The notes: a model not told the origin generated them from the sequence alone. 64,000 nucleotides of DNA from Pelosinus fermentans JBW45 (GCF_000271665.2 NZ_CP010978.1:1582501-1646500), one strand, 5' to 3'; positions 8,064-17,973 are shown, counted from the stretch's first letter. Numbers and translations: made by a program.

Positions 8064-9554
8064 ATGAGCTTTTTAGGAATTGATTTAGGCACATCTTCTG
8101 TAAAACTGCTGTTACTAAATAAAGCGGGAACTGTATTACGAACAGTATCAAAAGAGTATCCTGTCTATTATCCTAAGGTCGGTTGGGCGGAACAAAGTCC
8201 TATAGATTGGTGGAATGCTGTTCGTGAGGGAATCCGAGAGATTTTGACTGAGCCTCAAAACATGCCAAGTAAAGTGGAGGGAATTGGCTTAAGTGGGCAG
8301 ATGCATGGCTTGGTCCTGCTTGATAAAGACAATCATGTGCTGATGCCGGCCTTATTATGGTGTGACCAACGTACTCAGGATGAATGTGATGAGCTAAGTG
8401 AAAGATTAGGACCAAAGTTATCCGAATATACAGGCAATAAGGCACTTACAGGGTTTACCGCTCCTAAAGTTCTATGGGTAAGGAAGAATCGTCCAGAGAT
8501 TTATGAGCAAATCGAGCACGTTTTGTTGCCCAAAGATTACATACGATGGAAATTGACAGGGGAATATGCAACAGATACATCCGATGCATCGGGAACCTTG
8601 TTTTTTGATGTAGGCCATCGTTGTTGGTCGTCAGAAATGCTTAACATTCTGGGTTTATCAGAGGAAAAACTGCCTACATGTTATGAATCCTATGAGGTAA
8701 CGGGCAGCCTAACAAAGCAGGCTGCACAGGAAACGGGACTTCATAGTGGTACTATCGTTGTCGGGGGCGGTGGTGATCAGGCGAGCGGCGCGGTAGGTAC
8801 AGGTGTGGTAACGGTCGGTACGGTGTCGGTGGCATTAGGTACCTCCGGTGTGGTATTTGCCTGCCAGGAGAATTATTCTGTTGACAGCGAAAATCGCCTC
8901 CACTCTTTTTGTCATGCCAATGGAAAATGGCATGTCATGGGAGTCATGCTATCTGCTGCTTCCTGCTTGAAATGGTGGGTCGAAGAGGTCTGTCAATTAG
9001 ATGATGCTGGTTATGCTGCCTTGTTGGAAGAAGCAGCAAGAGTTTCGCCTGGGAGCGAAGGATTGCTCTTTTTGCCCTATCTAATGGGAGAACGAACTCC
9101 CTATAGTGACCCAAATGCTAGGGGAACTTTTGTGGGGCTGACTATGACCCATGGTCGAGGGCATATGACTCGAGCTATTTTGGAAGGTGTCGGTTTTGGC
9201 TTGCGCGATTCCTTAGAAATCATCCGGGAGCAAAACATTCCCGTTCATGAGGTACGAGTGAGCGGTGGTGGGGCCAAGAGTGTTTTATGGCGTCAAATAC
9301 TGGCTGACATTTTGGGGTTGCCCATCCATGTGGTGAATTCGGTAGAAGGACCTGCTTTTGGCGCTGCCATATTGGCTGCAGTGGGGGCCGGAGAGTTTGC
9401 CGGAGTGGAAGAGGCGTGCGGCGTGATGATCAAAACCGTGGAACAAACGGAGCCGATTGCGGCTAATATAGAAAAATACAATTCTTTATATGGGGTTTAC
9501 CATCAATTGTACGGTGCTCTTCAAGATTCCTTCGAAAAACTCAGTGTGATCTAA
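8064..9554 (+). CDS. xylB: Xylulokinase
   Basis: A 496-residue FGGY-family kinase that phosphorylates D-xylulose to xylulose 5-phosphate, the entry to the pentose phosphate pathway. GIDLGTSSVK (about 5-14) is the phosphate-1 motif, LSGQMHGLVLLD (about 77-88) and LLWCDQRTQDE (about 98-108) are typical of xylulokinases, and VGGGGDQASGAVGTG (about 232-246) is the C-domain nucleotide site. Length is normal. AAGGGGGGATAAGG supplies the ribosome binding site. First gene of the operon xylB-xylA-xylFGH, under two XylR operators. Confidence 0.96.
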   Translation: MSFLGIDLGTSSVKLLLLNKAGTVLRTVSKEYPVYYPKVGWAEQSPIDWWNAVREGIREILTEPQNMPSKVEGIGLSGQMHGLVLLDKDNHVLMPALLWCDQRTQDECDELSERLGPKLSEYTGNKALTGFTAPKVLWVRKNRPEIYEQIEHVLLPKDYIRWKLTGEYATDTSDASGTLFFDVGHRCWSSEMLNILGLSEEKLPTCYESYEVTGSLTKQAAQETGLHSGTIVVGGGGDQASGAVGTGVVTVGTVSVALGTSGVVFACQENYSVDSENRLHSFCHANGKWHVMGVMLSAASCLKWWVEEVCQLDDAGYAALLEEAARVSPGSEGLLFLPYLMGERTPYSDPNARGTFVGLTMTHGRGHMTRAILEGVGFGLRDSLEIIREQNIPVHEVRVSGGGAKSVLWRQILADILGLPIHVVNSVEGPAFGAAILAAVGAGEFAGVEEACGVMIKTVEQTEPIAANIEKYNSLYGVYHQLYGALQDSFEKLSVI

Positions 9555-9596
9555 GGATGGCAGCTATATAACTATATAACAATAGGAGGGGAAAAA

Positions 9597-10910
9597 ATGG
9601 AGTATTTTAGTGGGGTAAAAAAAATTATCTATGAGGGCCCTAAATCTCAAAATTCGCTGGCTTTTAAGTATTACAATCCGCAAGAATTGGTGGCCGGCAA
9701 AACCATGGAGGAGCACTTACGGTTTTCAGTTGCTTATTGGCATACGTTTACTCATGATGGTTCCGATCCATTCGGCAGTGAGACGATGCTAAGACCTTGG
9801 GACACCTATAGGGGAATGGATAGAGCCAAGGCACGAGTGGAAGCAGCCTTTGAACTGTTTGACAAATTGGATGTTCCTTTCTTTGCATTTCATGACCGGG
9901 ATATTGCCCCGGAAGGTGCAACACTTGAGGAAACAAATGCGAATCTAGATCAGATCATTACTATGATGAAAGAGTATTTAAAGACAAGTAAGACCAAATT
10001 GCTCTGGAATACGGCGAATATGTTTACCCATCCTCGTTTTCTTCATGGTGCGGCTACTACTTGCAATGCGGATGTATTTGCTTACGCAGCAGCTCAAGTG
10101 AAAAAAGGGCTGGAAACAGGCAAGGAATTGGGAGCAGATAACTATGTATTTTGGGGCGGACGTGAAGGCTACGTAACCTTATTGAATACGGATTTAAAAC
10201 TGGAACTGGATAATTTGGCGCGATTTTTCCATATGGCAGTGACATATGCCAAGGAAATCGGCTTTACCGGTCAGTTTCTAATTGAACCCAAACCGAAAGA
10301 ACCGACGAAACATCAATATGATTTTGATGCGCAAACGGCCATGGCATTTTTGCGGAATTACAATTTACAGGACTATTTTAAGATGAATATTGAAGCCAAT
10401 CATGCTACGTTGGCCGGTCATACCTTCCAGCATGAATTAAGGATAAGCCGCATAAACGGTATGCTGGGATCCGTTGATGCCAATCAGGGAGATATGCTGC
10501 TAGGCTGGGATACGGATGAATTTCCCACAGACTTGTATGAAACTACGCTGGCGATGTATGAGATTCTGCAAAACGGAGGTTTGGGTAAGGGCGGTCTGAA
10601 TTTCGATGCTAAGCCACGCCGGGAATCCTTTGAGCCGGAAGATCTATTCTATGCCCATATTGCCGGGATGGATACTTTTGCCAGAGGATTAAAAGTTGCT
10701 GCCCAACTAAAGGAAGATCAGGTATTTGAAAATATAATTGGGGAACGATACAACAGCTTTAAGGAGGGGATTGGCCTTGCAATTGTAGAAGGCAACGCAG
10801 ATTTTCATACGTTAGAAGCCTATGCACTGCAGAATAAGCCAATTGTGAATCAATCGGGGCGTCAGGAACAAATCAAAGGAATTTTGAATCAGTATCTATT
10901 AGAAGTGTAA
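9597..10910 (+). CDS. xylA: Xylose isomerase
   Basis: A 437-residue class II xylose isomerase, which converts D-xylose to D-xylulose in the cytoplasm with two divalent metal ions. Diagnostic segments are the catalytic region [13 protein letters not shown] (about 96-108), FWGGREGY (about 184-191), [16 protein letters not shown] (about 230-245) and [14 protein letters not shown] (about 335-348). Length matches the family. It starts 42 bases after xylB behind AGGAGGGG, and it precedes the transporter genes, so uptake and the first two catabolic steps are one unit. Confidence 0.97.
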   Translation: MEYFSGVKKIIYEGPKSQNSLAFKYYNPQELVAGKTMEEHLRFSVAYWHTFTHDGSDPFGSETMLRPWDTYRGMDRAKARVEAAFELFDKLDVPFFAFHDRDIAPEGATLEETNANLDQIITMMKEYLKTSKTKLLWNTANMFTHPRFLHGAATTCNADVFAYAAAQVKKGLETGKELGADNYVFWGGREGYVTLLNTDLKLELDNLARFFHMAVTYAKEIGFTGQFLIEPKPKEPTKHQYDFDAQTAMAFLRNYNLQDYFKMNIEANHATLAGHTFQHELRISRINGMLGSVDANQGDMLLGWDTDEFPTDLYETTLAMYEILQNGGLGKGGLNFDAKPRRESFEPEDLFYAHIAGMDTFARGLKVAAQLKEDQVFENIIGERYNSFKEGIGLAIVEGNADFHTLEAYALQNKPIVNQSGRQEQIKGILNQYLLEV

Positions 10911-10966
10911 TGGGCGGGAAATTGGGGAGATAGGGGATTGATCTTAATAATAGGAGGGAATAGATT

Positions 10967-12046
10967 GTGTTTAAGAAAAATAGTGTGAGATTATTAATTA
11001 CGGTGTTGGTCTGCATTACTTCTTTATTCATGATGGTCGGATGTACCAAGCAAGAAACGACTGCTTCCAAAGATTCCTCTCAGAAGAACAAGACTGTGAA
11101 AATTGGCCTTAGTATGGATGATTTACGACTGGAAAGATGGCAGCATGACAGAGATATGTTTGTTGCCAAAGCCAAAGAACTTGGTGCAGAAGTGGTTGTC
11201 CAATCAGCAAATGGGGATGATCAGACCCAGTTCTCGCAATGCGAGAATTTAATTTCCCAGGGCGTAGATATCTTGGTCATTATCCCGCACAATGGTGATG
11301 TTCTGGCTCCGATTATCGAACAGGCTCATAAGGCTGGCATTAAAGTATTAAGTTATGACCGATTAATTACCAAATCTGATGTAGATTACTATATTTCTTT
11401 TGACAATGTGAAGGTCGGCGAATTGCAGGCTAAAGCCATTACTGACCTGGTACCAAAAGGAAAATATTTCTTAATGGGTGGTTCTCCCGTTGACAATAAT
11501 GCAAAACTCTTTCGTGAGGGCCAAATGAATGTTCTCAAACCATTCATCGCCAAAGGGGATATCCAGATCGTTGGCGACCAATGGGTAAAAGATTGGCTGC
11601 CGGAAGAAGCTCTTAAAATCATGGAGAATGCATTAACGGCTAACAATAATAAGATTGATGCTGTGGTAGCTTCTAATGATAGTACTGCCGGCGGTGCCGT
11701 GCAGGCTCTAGGCGCGCAGAATTTAGCAGGAAAAGTACCTATATCCGGACAGGATGCTGAATTGGCTAGCTGCCAGAGAATCGTAGAAGGAACACAGACC
11801 ATGACCGTCTACAAACCCATTAAACTTCTAGCACCTTCAGCAGCGGAAATTGCGGTGAAAATCGTCAAAGGGGATCAGATCAAAACAGATGGTGTAGTCA
11901 ATAACGGCAGTAAAGATGTTCCCTCTATTCTCTTGACGCCTATAGCTGTCGATGCCAAAAACATGGCAGAGACGGTTATAAAAGATGCCTATAATAAATT
12001 AGAGGATGTATACAAAAACGTTCCTAAAGACAAATGGCCTAAGTAA
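10967..12046 (+). CDS. xylF: D-xylose ABC transporter substrate-binding lipoprotein
   Basis: A 359-residue periplasmic-binding protein of the ribose/xylose type. A signal peptide with a lipobox ends at Cys26 (MMVGC), so the mature protein is lipid-anchored. The mature part has the two-lobed fold with KIGLSMDDLRLERW early, VLSYDRLI and VDYYISFDN in the middle and SGQDAELASC later, all typical of XylF. The GTG start at 10967 follows TAGGAGGGA. A strong hairpin separates it from xylG, which could keep its transcript more abundant than those of the membrane subunits. Confidence 0.94.
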   Translation: MFKKNSVRLLITVLVCITSLFMMVGCTKQETTASKDSSQKNKTVKIGLSMDDLRLERWQHDRDMFVAKAKELGAEVVVQSANGDDQTQFSQCENLISQGVDILVIIPHNGDVLAPIIEQAHKAGIKVLSYDRLITKSDVDYYISFDNVKVGELQAKAITDLVPKGKYFLMGGSPVDNNAKLFREGQMNVLKPFIAKGDIQIVGDQWVKDWLPEEALKIMENALTANNNKIDAVVASNDSTAGGAVQALGAQNLAGKVPISGQDAELASCQRIVEGTQTMTVYKPIKLLAPSAAEIAVKIVKGDQIKTDGVVNNGSKDVPSILLTPIAVDAKNMAETVIKDAYNKLEDVYKNVPKDKWPK

Positions 12047-12057
12047 TCACTCAAATT

Positions 12058-12081
12058 GCAGGTGGGATGTATCCCACCTGC
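12058..12081 (+). promoter_or_regulatory. Intercistronic hairpin between xylF and xylG
   Basis: Perfect 11-base inverted repeat GCAGGTGGGAT / ATCCCACCTGC with a GT loop. It lacks a T run, so it is more likely an mRNA 3'-end stabiliser or partial attenuator than a full terminator. Confidence 0.75.
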
Positions 12082-12106
12082 TCAATTTAAATATGAGGGG
12101 ATAAAA

Positions 12107-13636
12107 ATGGACGATTTGATTTTGGAGATGAAGGGAATTATCAAAGAATTTTCGGGTGTGAGAGCCTTAAATGAGGTATCTTTTGCTGTAAAAAAAGGTG
12201 AGATTCATGCTTTATGTGGTGAAAACGGTGCCGGTAAATCAACATTAATGAAGATACTGAGCGGTGTGTACCCCCACGGCTCCTACCAGGGGGATATTGT
12301 TTTTAATCAGGAGAAAATGATGATTAAAAACATTGCTGATGCGGAAAAAGCCGGTATTGCAATTATTCATCAAGAATTGGCTTTATTTAAAGAACTTCCC
12401 GTATATGAAAATATTTTTATTGGTAATGAAATTAGCTCTCATGGGCGTATTCATATACCGGCGATGTTGTCAAAAACGCAAGAACTTTTAAGGGAAATGA
12501 GGCTGGATGTCAATCCTTACACACTGGTAAAACAATTGGGAACAGGCCAGCAGCAGTTGGTCGAAATTGCCAAGGCGTTAGCGAAAAATGCTACGTTACT
12601 TATTTTGGATGAGCCTACAGCTTCCTTATCCGAGGGAGAAGTAGAGATTCTTATGGATATTTTGGGACGATTGAAGGTTAAGGGCGTTACTTGTATTTAC
12701 ATATCTCATAAACTGGATGAAGTCCTCCGATTAGCGGATACAGTGACCGTTATTCGTGACGGACGTTCTATTGGTTCTAAACTAACCCGTACGCTAACGA
12801 AGGATGAGATTGTGGAGATGATGGTAGGCCGGGAAATTACCGATTTATACCCCAAAGAGGTACACATTACAGAGCAAGAGGTTTTTACGGTTAAAAATTA
12901 TACGGTATATGATGTAAGTGATCCCAGTAGAAAGTTAGTCGATAATGCTAATTTTTCCTTGAAACGGGGTGAAATTTTAGGATTTGCCGGCTTAGTAGGG
13001 GCTGGGCGTACGGAACTAGTATCATCAATCTATGGTTTTTATGATGGAAAATGTCATGGGGAGGTTTATCTGGAAGGGAATCTATTATCCATTCACCATC
13101 CGAATGATTCATTGCAGCAGGGAATTGCCATGCTGCCCGAAGATCGCAAGCGCCATGGCATCATTGAGATCATGTCTGTCAGGGAGAATATGACACTAGC
13201 TACTATTGAAAAATATCGGTTGGCAATGGACCGTATTGATGATTGTCAGGAACTAAGCGATGCAAATGATTATATGGCAAGGTTAAAGATAAAAGCACCC
13301 GGCTTGGATACTTGCATTAAAAACTTAAGTGGCGGTAATCAGCAAAAGGTTGTGCTGGCAAAATATTTGCTGCGTAAATTGAAGGTGCTGATCTTGGATG
13401 AGCCAACCCGCGGCATTGATGTTGGTGCAAAATATGAAATTTATAATCTGATGAACCGCTTGGCTGCAGATGGTATCGGTATTATTATGATCTCTTCTGA
13501 TTTGCCGGAAGTCCTGGGAATGTCTGATCGAATACTGGTCATGAATGAAGGGCAGATAAAAGGCGAATTTTTGAACCATAAAAATTTGGATCAGGAACAA
13601 ATAATGCATTGTGCTGTAGGGGGGGCTACTGCGTGA
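12107..13636 (+). CDS. xylG: D-xylose ABC transporter ATP-binding protein (double ATPase)
   Basis: A 509-residue sugar-type ATPase with two nucleotide-binding domains. The first carries GENGAGKST and the signature region LGTGQQQLVEIAKAL; the second carries a shortened AGLVGAGRTEL in place of a normal Walker A and a good LSGGNQQKVV. This asymmetry is normal for RbsA/XylG proteins. I start it at the ATG at 12107 behind GAGGGG; an upstream in-frame TTG at 12056 would read through the intercistronic hairpin. It drives xylose import with XylF and XylH. Confidence 0.94.
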   Translation: MDDLILEMKGIIKEFSGVRALNEVSFAVKKGEIHALCGENGAGKSTLMKILSGVYPHGSYQGDIVFNQEKMMIKNIADAEKAGIAIIHQELALFKELPVYENIFIGNEISSHGRIHIPAMLSKTQELLREMRLDVNPYTLVKQLGTGQQQLVEIAKALAKNATLLILDEPTASLSEGEVEILMDILGRLKVKGVTCIYISHKLDEVLRLADTVTVIRDGRSIGSKLTRTLTKDEIVEMMVGREITDLYPKEVHITEQEVFTVKNYTVYDVSDPSRKLVDNANFSLKRGEILGFAGLVGAGRTELVSSIYGFYDGKCHGEVYLEGNLLSIHHPNDSLQQGIAMLPEDRKRHGIIEIMSVRENMTLATIEKYRLAMDRIDDCQELSDANDYMARLKIKAPGLDTCIKNLSGGNQQKVVLAKYLLRKLKVLILDEPTRGIDVGAKYEIYNLMNRLAADGIGIIMISSDLPEVLGMSDRILVMNEGQIKGEFLNHKNLDQEQIMHCAVGGATA

Positions 13637-14817
13637 CAACGGAGCTGAAGAAAGAGGCAGTTGGGATGGGCAGCGAGAAAAAAATATCCTTGGCATCCAT
13701 GTTTCATTTTGATGTAAAGACATATACTATGATTTTAGCATTAGTGTCGATTTGGGTTATATTCACCATGACGACAAACGGAGATTTTCTAACCTCTAGA
13801 AACTTGTCTAACTTATTTCGACAAATGTCCATTACGGGTATTTTATCTATCGGTATGGTTTTTATCATTATTGCCGGGCATATTGATCTGTCAGTTGGGT
13901 CGCTTATGGGGCTATTGGGAGGTATTACAGCAGTTCTTAATGTTTGGCTCAAAGTGGATGGAATTTTAGCGATAGGGATTACTCTCGTCCTTGGTTTGTT
14001 GATTGGTATTTTTAATGGCTGGTTAATTGCTTATAAAAAGATACCGGCTTTTATTGTCACTCTAGGAGGTATGCTGGTATTTAGAGGTATATTAGTAGGT
14101 ATGACCAAAGGAACTACCGTTGCTTCTCTTGACCCAAGCATCCGTTTTGTGGGTAATGCATATCTAGTTGACGGGGTTGGTATTTTGTTGGGCCTAATTG
14201 CTGTTGCCGTTCTTGTTTATAAGGCCCTTTCAGGTCGAAAACTACATTCCCAATACGGTTTGGCAATTCCGCCAATGTCCGTTGAAATTGCAAAAATTGC
14301 TTTTGCTGCTGTAGTAATTGGCTTACTTATTATCATTCTTAATTCTTACCAGGGGTTCCCTGTGCCGGTGCTCATTCTGGCAATCATGGCTGTTACCTTT
14401 TCTTACGTTTTGACTAAAACCGTATTTGGCCGTCGAGTGTATGCAATTGGCGGCAATGCAGAAGCAGCTAAATTATCAGGTATCAATGTTACAAAAATGA
14501 CATTGAGTATATTTGCCATCAATGGATTATTGGTTGCAATTGCCGGGGTACTGCTTTGCTCCCGCTTGAATGCAGCTTCGGTAGCAGCTGGTCAAAATGC
14601 CGAAATGGATGCTATTGCAGCTTGTGTCATCGGGGGAGCCAGTCTGATGGGCGGTGTAGGCAGCGTCGGTGGCGCGATTGTCGGTGCGCTGGTAATGGCA
14701 AGCTTGGATAATGGTATGAGTATGTTAAATATAGAAACCTTTTGGCAGTTTATTGTGAAAGGGTCTATATTGGTACTAGCTGTTTGGGTGGATATCGCTA
14801 CGAAAAATAAGCGGTAG
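13633..14817 (+). CDS. xylH: D-xylose ABC transporter permease
   Basis: A 394-residue membrane protein of the BPD_transp_2 type with about ten hydrophobic helices. GHIDLSVGSLMGL and IPAFIVTLGGMLVFRG are conserved in ribose/xylose permeases, as is YAIGGNAEAAKLSGI, the ATPase-contact region, and the C-terminal GGASLMGGVGSVGG. I take the GTG at 13633, which overlaps the xylG stop by four bases with GGGGGG ahead of it; ATG at 13666 is an alternative. Last gene of the xyl operon. Confidence 0.93.
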   Translation: MTTELKKEAVGMGSEKKISLASMFHFDVKTYTMILALVSIWVIFTMTTNGDFLTSRNLSNLFRQMSITGILSIGMVFIIIAGHIDLSVGSLMGLLGGITAVLNVWLKVDGILAIGITLVLGLLIGIFNGWLIAYKKIPAFIVTLGGMLVFRGILVGMTKGTTVASLDPSIRFVGNAYLVDGVGILLGLIAVAVLVYKALSGRKLHSQYGLAIPPMSVEIAKIAFAAVVIGLLIIILNSYQGFPVPVLILAIMAVTFSYVLTKTVFGRRVYAIGGNAEAAKLSGINVTKMTLSIFAINGLLVAIAGVLLCSRLNAASVAAGQNAEMDAIAACVIGGASLMGGVGSVGGAIVGALVMASLDNGMSMLNIETFWQFIVKGSILVLAVWVDIATKNKR

Positions 14818-14840
14818 CGTGAAGGTAATAATACTGGAAA

Positions 14841-14896
14841 AAGACAAATTCCTGCAAAGTAGATTAACCTTGCAGGAGCTTGTCTTTCTTTTTTTC
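14841..14896 (+). terminator. Intrinsic terminator of the xyl operon
   Basis: Two stacked stems: AAGACAA with TTGTCTT outside, CCTGCAA with TTGCAGG inside, followed by a T-rich run. Confidence 0.88.
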
Positions 14897-14948
14897 ATAG
14901 CATTAAATTATAAGTCTTGCAAGTAAGTGAAAACATATAAGAAATAAT

Positions 14949-15046
14949 AAACCACAAAGGCACAATGCCGCTGCCGCGGCACACAAAGGAGTGCACACAA
15001 AAAATATAATTACATCCCCTTTGTGTCTTTTGCGTCTTTGTGGGTC
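14949..15046. repeat. Dispersed palindromic repeat, family 1, copy A
   Basis: About 98 bases with outer arms AACCACAAAGGCACA and TTTGTGTCTTTTGCGTCTTT (pairing through ACCACAAAG / CTTTGTGGGT), plus an inner hairpin TGCCGC/GCGGCA. Copies are at 26032-26127, 30236-30333 and, shorter, 52234-52288. A left flank with ATTATAAGT (14906 onward) is shared with other copies. It lies between the xyl terminator and the convergent AsmA-like gene. Confidence 0.9.
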
Positions 15047-15093
15047 AATTCATTTTATATGTTTTAAAGGACTCGCAGCATTTTTTCTGAAAC

Positions 15094-16677
15094 TCAGCGT
15101 ATTAGTTTTTCAAGGAGTTTATTAGTCACCGCTTGCTTTAGTTCTCCTTTGGATACAGGAATATCATGTTGTTTCAGCCTTTCTAGGGCTTCTTCGCTAA
15201 GTTGCTCGGGATAGATGGTTCCATAAGCAGTTTGAATGGCGATTCCGGAAATATCCGTAGTAGTTCCTTTCTTTACAAATAAGCCCGTCATCTTCTGGAA
15301 GGCAACCCCGTAGGTTTTGCCATCGTGGATGCTAAAGTTTCCTCTCGTGACAGCTGTCTCACCCTTACCGCTGACGTGACCGTTAAAAGCAAGGGGACCT
15401 TGAACGTCTTTATCTGTTAGTTGTGAACTATTAAGACCTTGTCCGTTTACATCCAGTTCATAGCTTTGATCTTCTGTCATTACAGATCCGCTAGCTGCTA
15501 AATTTCCCTGATAGGCAGTGCCTTGAACCTGCTGCAGCAGTACTTTATTGTCCGTATAACGAAAGTTCCCTGTAACGCTGTTGACTGCCATACTACTGAA
15601 ACTGATTTGGGGCAGACTGAAATTACCTGTGATATGAGGCTGCGCAACTGGTCCGGCAATTTGCACTTGCAAGGCTAGCGGACGCATTGCAGTTATTCCC
15701 GATACAAAAGCGGCGGGATCAGCATCAGGCAAAGTCAAAGAAAAATCAAGGTTGTCCGTACCATCAATCCAGGAAATAGTACCTTGACCTTGTGCTTGTT
15801 GACCAGAAATCAACAGGCTTACATCTTTGAAATGGAGTCCTGTTTCGTTACTGCTGAAATTTCCTTGTCCTTCCTGTATTCCCACTTTACCATTTAATTT
15901 CAGATCAGAAAAACTGCCTTCTGCTTGATAATGTAAAGTACCTTTGGTATCCTGCTTTACTGTAATCTGTAATGGCTGTATCGTGCCTGCTTCCAGAGAA
16001 TAGGCTGTATTGGCAAAAAGTTCTTTGAATTTGAGTACATCGAGAGTATCAATTTGGATGTGAAAATCTCCGGGAAGATTTTCACCCCATTGTCCGTTTA
16101 CATTCACTATGCTTTGATCTGCTTTACCTTTGAGAGAAATCGTCATCTCTGGGTTGTTTTGCCAGTCAATCGTACCTGTTGCATTTTCTAATAACTGAGA
16201 AAACAGGGAAGTTTCAATATGTATTTTTCCGTCTTCTAATTCAACTTTACTGCGAAAGGGAGTCGATTCATCTTGTTCTTTTTTGAGTAAGTCATCCCAG
16301 TTAAAATGATCATTGGCCTGTTTGAGCCAAAGTTCTCCTCCTTCTAAAGTAACCGTTTCAATTTTGGGTAATCCGAGGCTGCCGCTAGTCAAATCAGACC
16401 AGCGATACTGCATTTTGATTACTGGAACCTGGGCTAAAAGTGCACCCTGCTGATCATAGAGAGAGACATTCTGGATTCTTATGCGGCCAGACAATGATAA
16501 ATCAACACTTTCCACTGTCAATTGTCCGTTGATTTGCTGGCTGACTCGCTGAATAAGGGTGTCTTGTATATCCTGTCTAATTTTAACGGCAAATACTTGC
16601 CAAAGAACAAGCACTGTACAAACCATACTTAGTACAATGAATGTGATTCGCTTATGTGCTGCTATCCAACCTTTCAT
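15094..16677 (-). CDS. AsmA/TamB-like envelope protein
   Basis: A 527-residue protein with one N-terminal membrane anchor (about residues 11-31) and a long repetitive beta-rich body of LxxGxxx-type strands, as in the AsmA/DUF3971/TamB superfamily. Such proteins span the periplasm and are linked to phospholipid transport to, or assembly of, the outer membrane. Near the N-terminus the segment RIRIQNVSLYDQQGALLAQV fits the start of the AsmA repeat. It is the only minus-strand gene of size in this part and is monocistronic. The presence of such a protein supports a two-membrane cell. Superfamily call fair; exact role unknown. Confidence 0.72.
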   Translation of the reverse strand: MKGWIAAHKRITFIVLSMVCTVLVLWQVFAVKIRQDIQDTLIQRVSQQINGQLTVESVDLSLSGRIRIQNVSLYDQQGALLAQVPVIKMQYRWSDLTSGSLGLPKIETVTLEGGELWLKQANDHFNWDDLLKKEQDESTPFRSKVELEDGKIHIETSLFSQLLENATGTIDWQNNPEMTISLKGKADQSIVNVNGQWGENLPGDFHIQIDTLDVLKFKELFANTAYSLEAGTIQPLQITVKQDTKGTLHYQAEGSFSDLKLNGKVGIQEGQGNFSSNETGLHFKDVSLLISGQQAQGQGTISWIDGTDNLDFSLTLPDADPAAFVSGITAMRPLALQVQIAGPVAQPHITGNFSLPQISFSSMAVNSVTGNFRYTDNKVLLQQVQGTAYQGNLAASGSVMTEDQSYELDVNGQGLNSSQLTDKDVQGPLAFNGHVSGKGETAVTRGNFSIHDGKTYGVAFQKMTGLFVKKGTTTDISGIAIQTAYGTIYPEQLSEEALERLKQHDIPVSKGELKQAVTNKLLEKLIR

Positions 16678-17034
16678 GTAAGCTCCCCTTCGGCGTTAAT
16701 GGTTGCCTGTTTAATAATAAATATCATAAAAATTTAATTCTTGTTTTTTTGCCATAATCCTCTTTACTTTTTACTGAAAAAAGAGAATAAATAAGGGATT
16801 TTGTAAAGGATGGAAAAGAAGAGACACTCAAAACATGTAAGACAATATGCTTACATGTAAGACGTTCGTGGACTAAAGGGTAATGAAGAGGAGTGATTTA
16901 TAAATGAATACGATCCTAGTTATTTCCTGAAAAAAATAAGAATATTTTTAAGCAACTAAAATTAAAGAACAAAATAAAATCAAAAAAATAGTAGGAAGGT
17001 ATTTACAATATGAAAAGAGTATCATAATATTAAA

Positions 17035-17053
17035 GATAACGATTTTCATTTTC
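17035..17053. promoter_or_regulatory. Fur-box-like site upstream of tonB
   Basis: GATAACGATTTTCATTTTC matches the 19-base Fur consensus GATAATGATAATCATTATC at 15 positions by eye. It lies about 215 bases before tonB. Iron control of this gene is likely but the distance leaves the exact promoter open. Confidence 0.7.
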
Positions 17054-17121
17054 AATAGAATAAATTGAAATATTATATTGTGACAATGGTGTTATAGATT
17101 AGGAAAAAACTTGTGTCATTA

Positions 17122-17152
17122 AATGAATTTAATTATCATTATTTAATTCATT
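17122..17152. promoter_or_regulatory. AT-rich inverted repeat upstream of tonB
   Basis: AATGAATTTAAT and ATTTAATTCATT flank ATTATCATT and are followed by seven T. The centre TTATCATTAT resembles half of a Fur site. It may be a second Fur site or a weak terminator. Confidence 0.45.
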
Positions 17153-17269
17153 TTTTTACTTATTTCTACTGCTGAATATAGCTGGCATGAATTTGTTTTA
17201 TTTTTTAAAAAGGGGTTCCGGTATGAGATGTACCTATCATGACTAAACGGGAAGTGAGGTATAGATTCA

Positions 17270-17911
17270 ATGATGTTTTATAAGAGTAGTTGGCATAAAG
17301 CAATTGCTTTATCTATTTTTTTACATATTTTTCTTTGGGTAACAACTGGTTATTTGGCTTTTCGAGAACAAGATGTTCCTCTTGTCGATGAAGAGATGAT
17401 GGAACTGAGTTTAATCGATGTTCCTAGTGATGATATAGCAGAGGCGGAACCACAGGTTGCAGCAGCACCGCCGATACCAGATCCAACCGAGCCCGACTAT
17501 CCTCCAGAACCTCAGCCGCCAGTCGTTGAGGATGATATAGCGGAAAAGGTAGTAGAACCTATAAAGGTGCCAGAGACAAAAGAAGGGGCTGTTGTTACAC
17601 CTGATAAAGTAAATGCTGGCGGCAAAAAAATTGGCTTTGGGACCCCGCCAATCGTATTAGTAAAGGTTGATCCTGTGAATCCCCCAGAGATGAAAGAAGT
17701 TGGCCGTAAGGTTAATGTTGTGCTTCGGATGCAAATTTTAAAGAATGGGTTACCAGGCAAAGTATCAATAGCAGTTCCGTCTGGATATAAAAGTATTAAT
17801 GATGCAGCGATAGTCGCAGCTAAAAAATGGAAATTTGAACCTGCAAAAGATAATGAAGGCAGACCAATCGTTTGTCTTACCATATTAACGATTCCCTTTA
17901 CTGTAGAGTAG
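17270..17911 (+). CDS. tonB: TonB-family energy-transducing protein
   Basis: A 213-residue protein with one N-terminal membrane helix containing SIFLHIFLW, the Ser/His pattern by which TonB contacts ExbB/ExbD. A Pro/Glu-rich spacer (about 60-115) crosses the periplasm, and the C-terminal TonB_C domain (about 135-213) includes RMQILKNGLPGKV and AAKKWKFEPAKDNEGRP. It couples inner-membrane energy to outer-membrane receptors such as siderophore receptors. No exbB, exbD or receptor gene is next to it. A Fur-like site upstream suggests induction by iron shortage. Two ATGs in tandem at 17270/17273 make the start uncertain by one codon. Confidence 0.88.
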   Translation: MMFYKSSWHKAIALSIFLHIFLWVTTGYLAFREQDVPLVDEEMMELSLIDVPSDDIAEAEPQVAAAPPIPDPTEPDYPPEPQPPVVEDDIAEKVVEPIKVPETKEGAVVTPDKVNAGGKKIGFGTPPIVLVKVDPVNPPEMKEVGRKVNVVLRMQILKNGLPGKVSIAVPSGYKSINDAAIVAAKKWKFEPAKDNEGRPIVCLTILTIPFTVE

Positions 17912-17936
17912 TGATTTTAGGAAAAAAATCCACATC

Positions 17937-17965
17937 TTGACAATAAACATATTTAGCAGTATTAT
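17937..17965 (+). promoter_or_regulatory. Sigma-A-type promoter of the iron-uptake operon
   Basis: TTGACA (17937-17942) and TATTAT (17960-17965) are separated by exactly 17 bases. A Fur-like site starts nine bases after the -10 element. Confidence 0.8.
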
Positions 17966-17973
17966 TTCTAAGT

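Larger units (their letters stand above)
16678..17269. other. Regulatory gap between the AsmA-like gene and tonB
   Basis: About 590 AT-rich bases with no convincing gene. It holds two copies of ACATGTAAGAC (16834-16866), a nine-codon frame at 16904-16930 with a good ribosome binding site (GAGGAGTG), a Fur-like site at 17035-17053 and an inverted repeat at 17122-17152. Confidence 0.6.
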
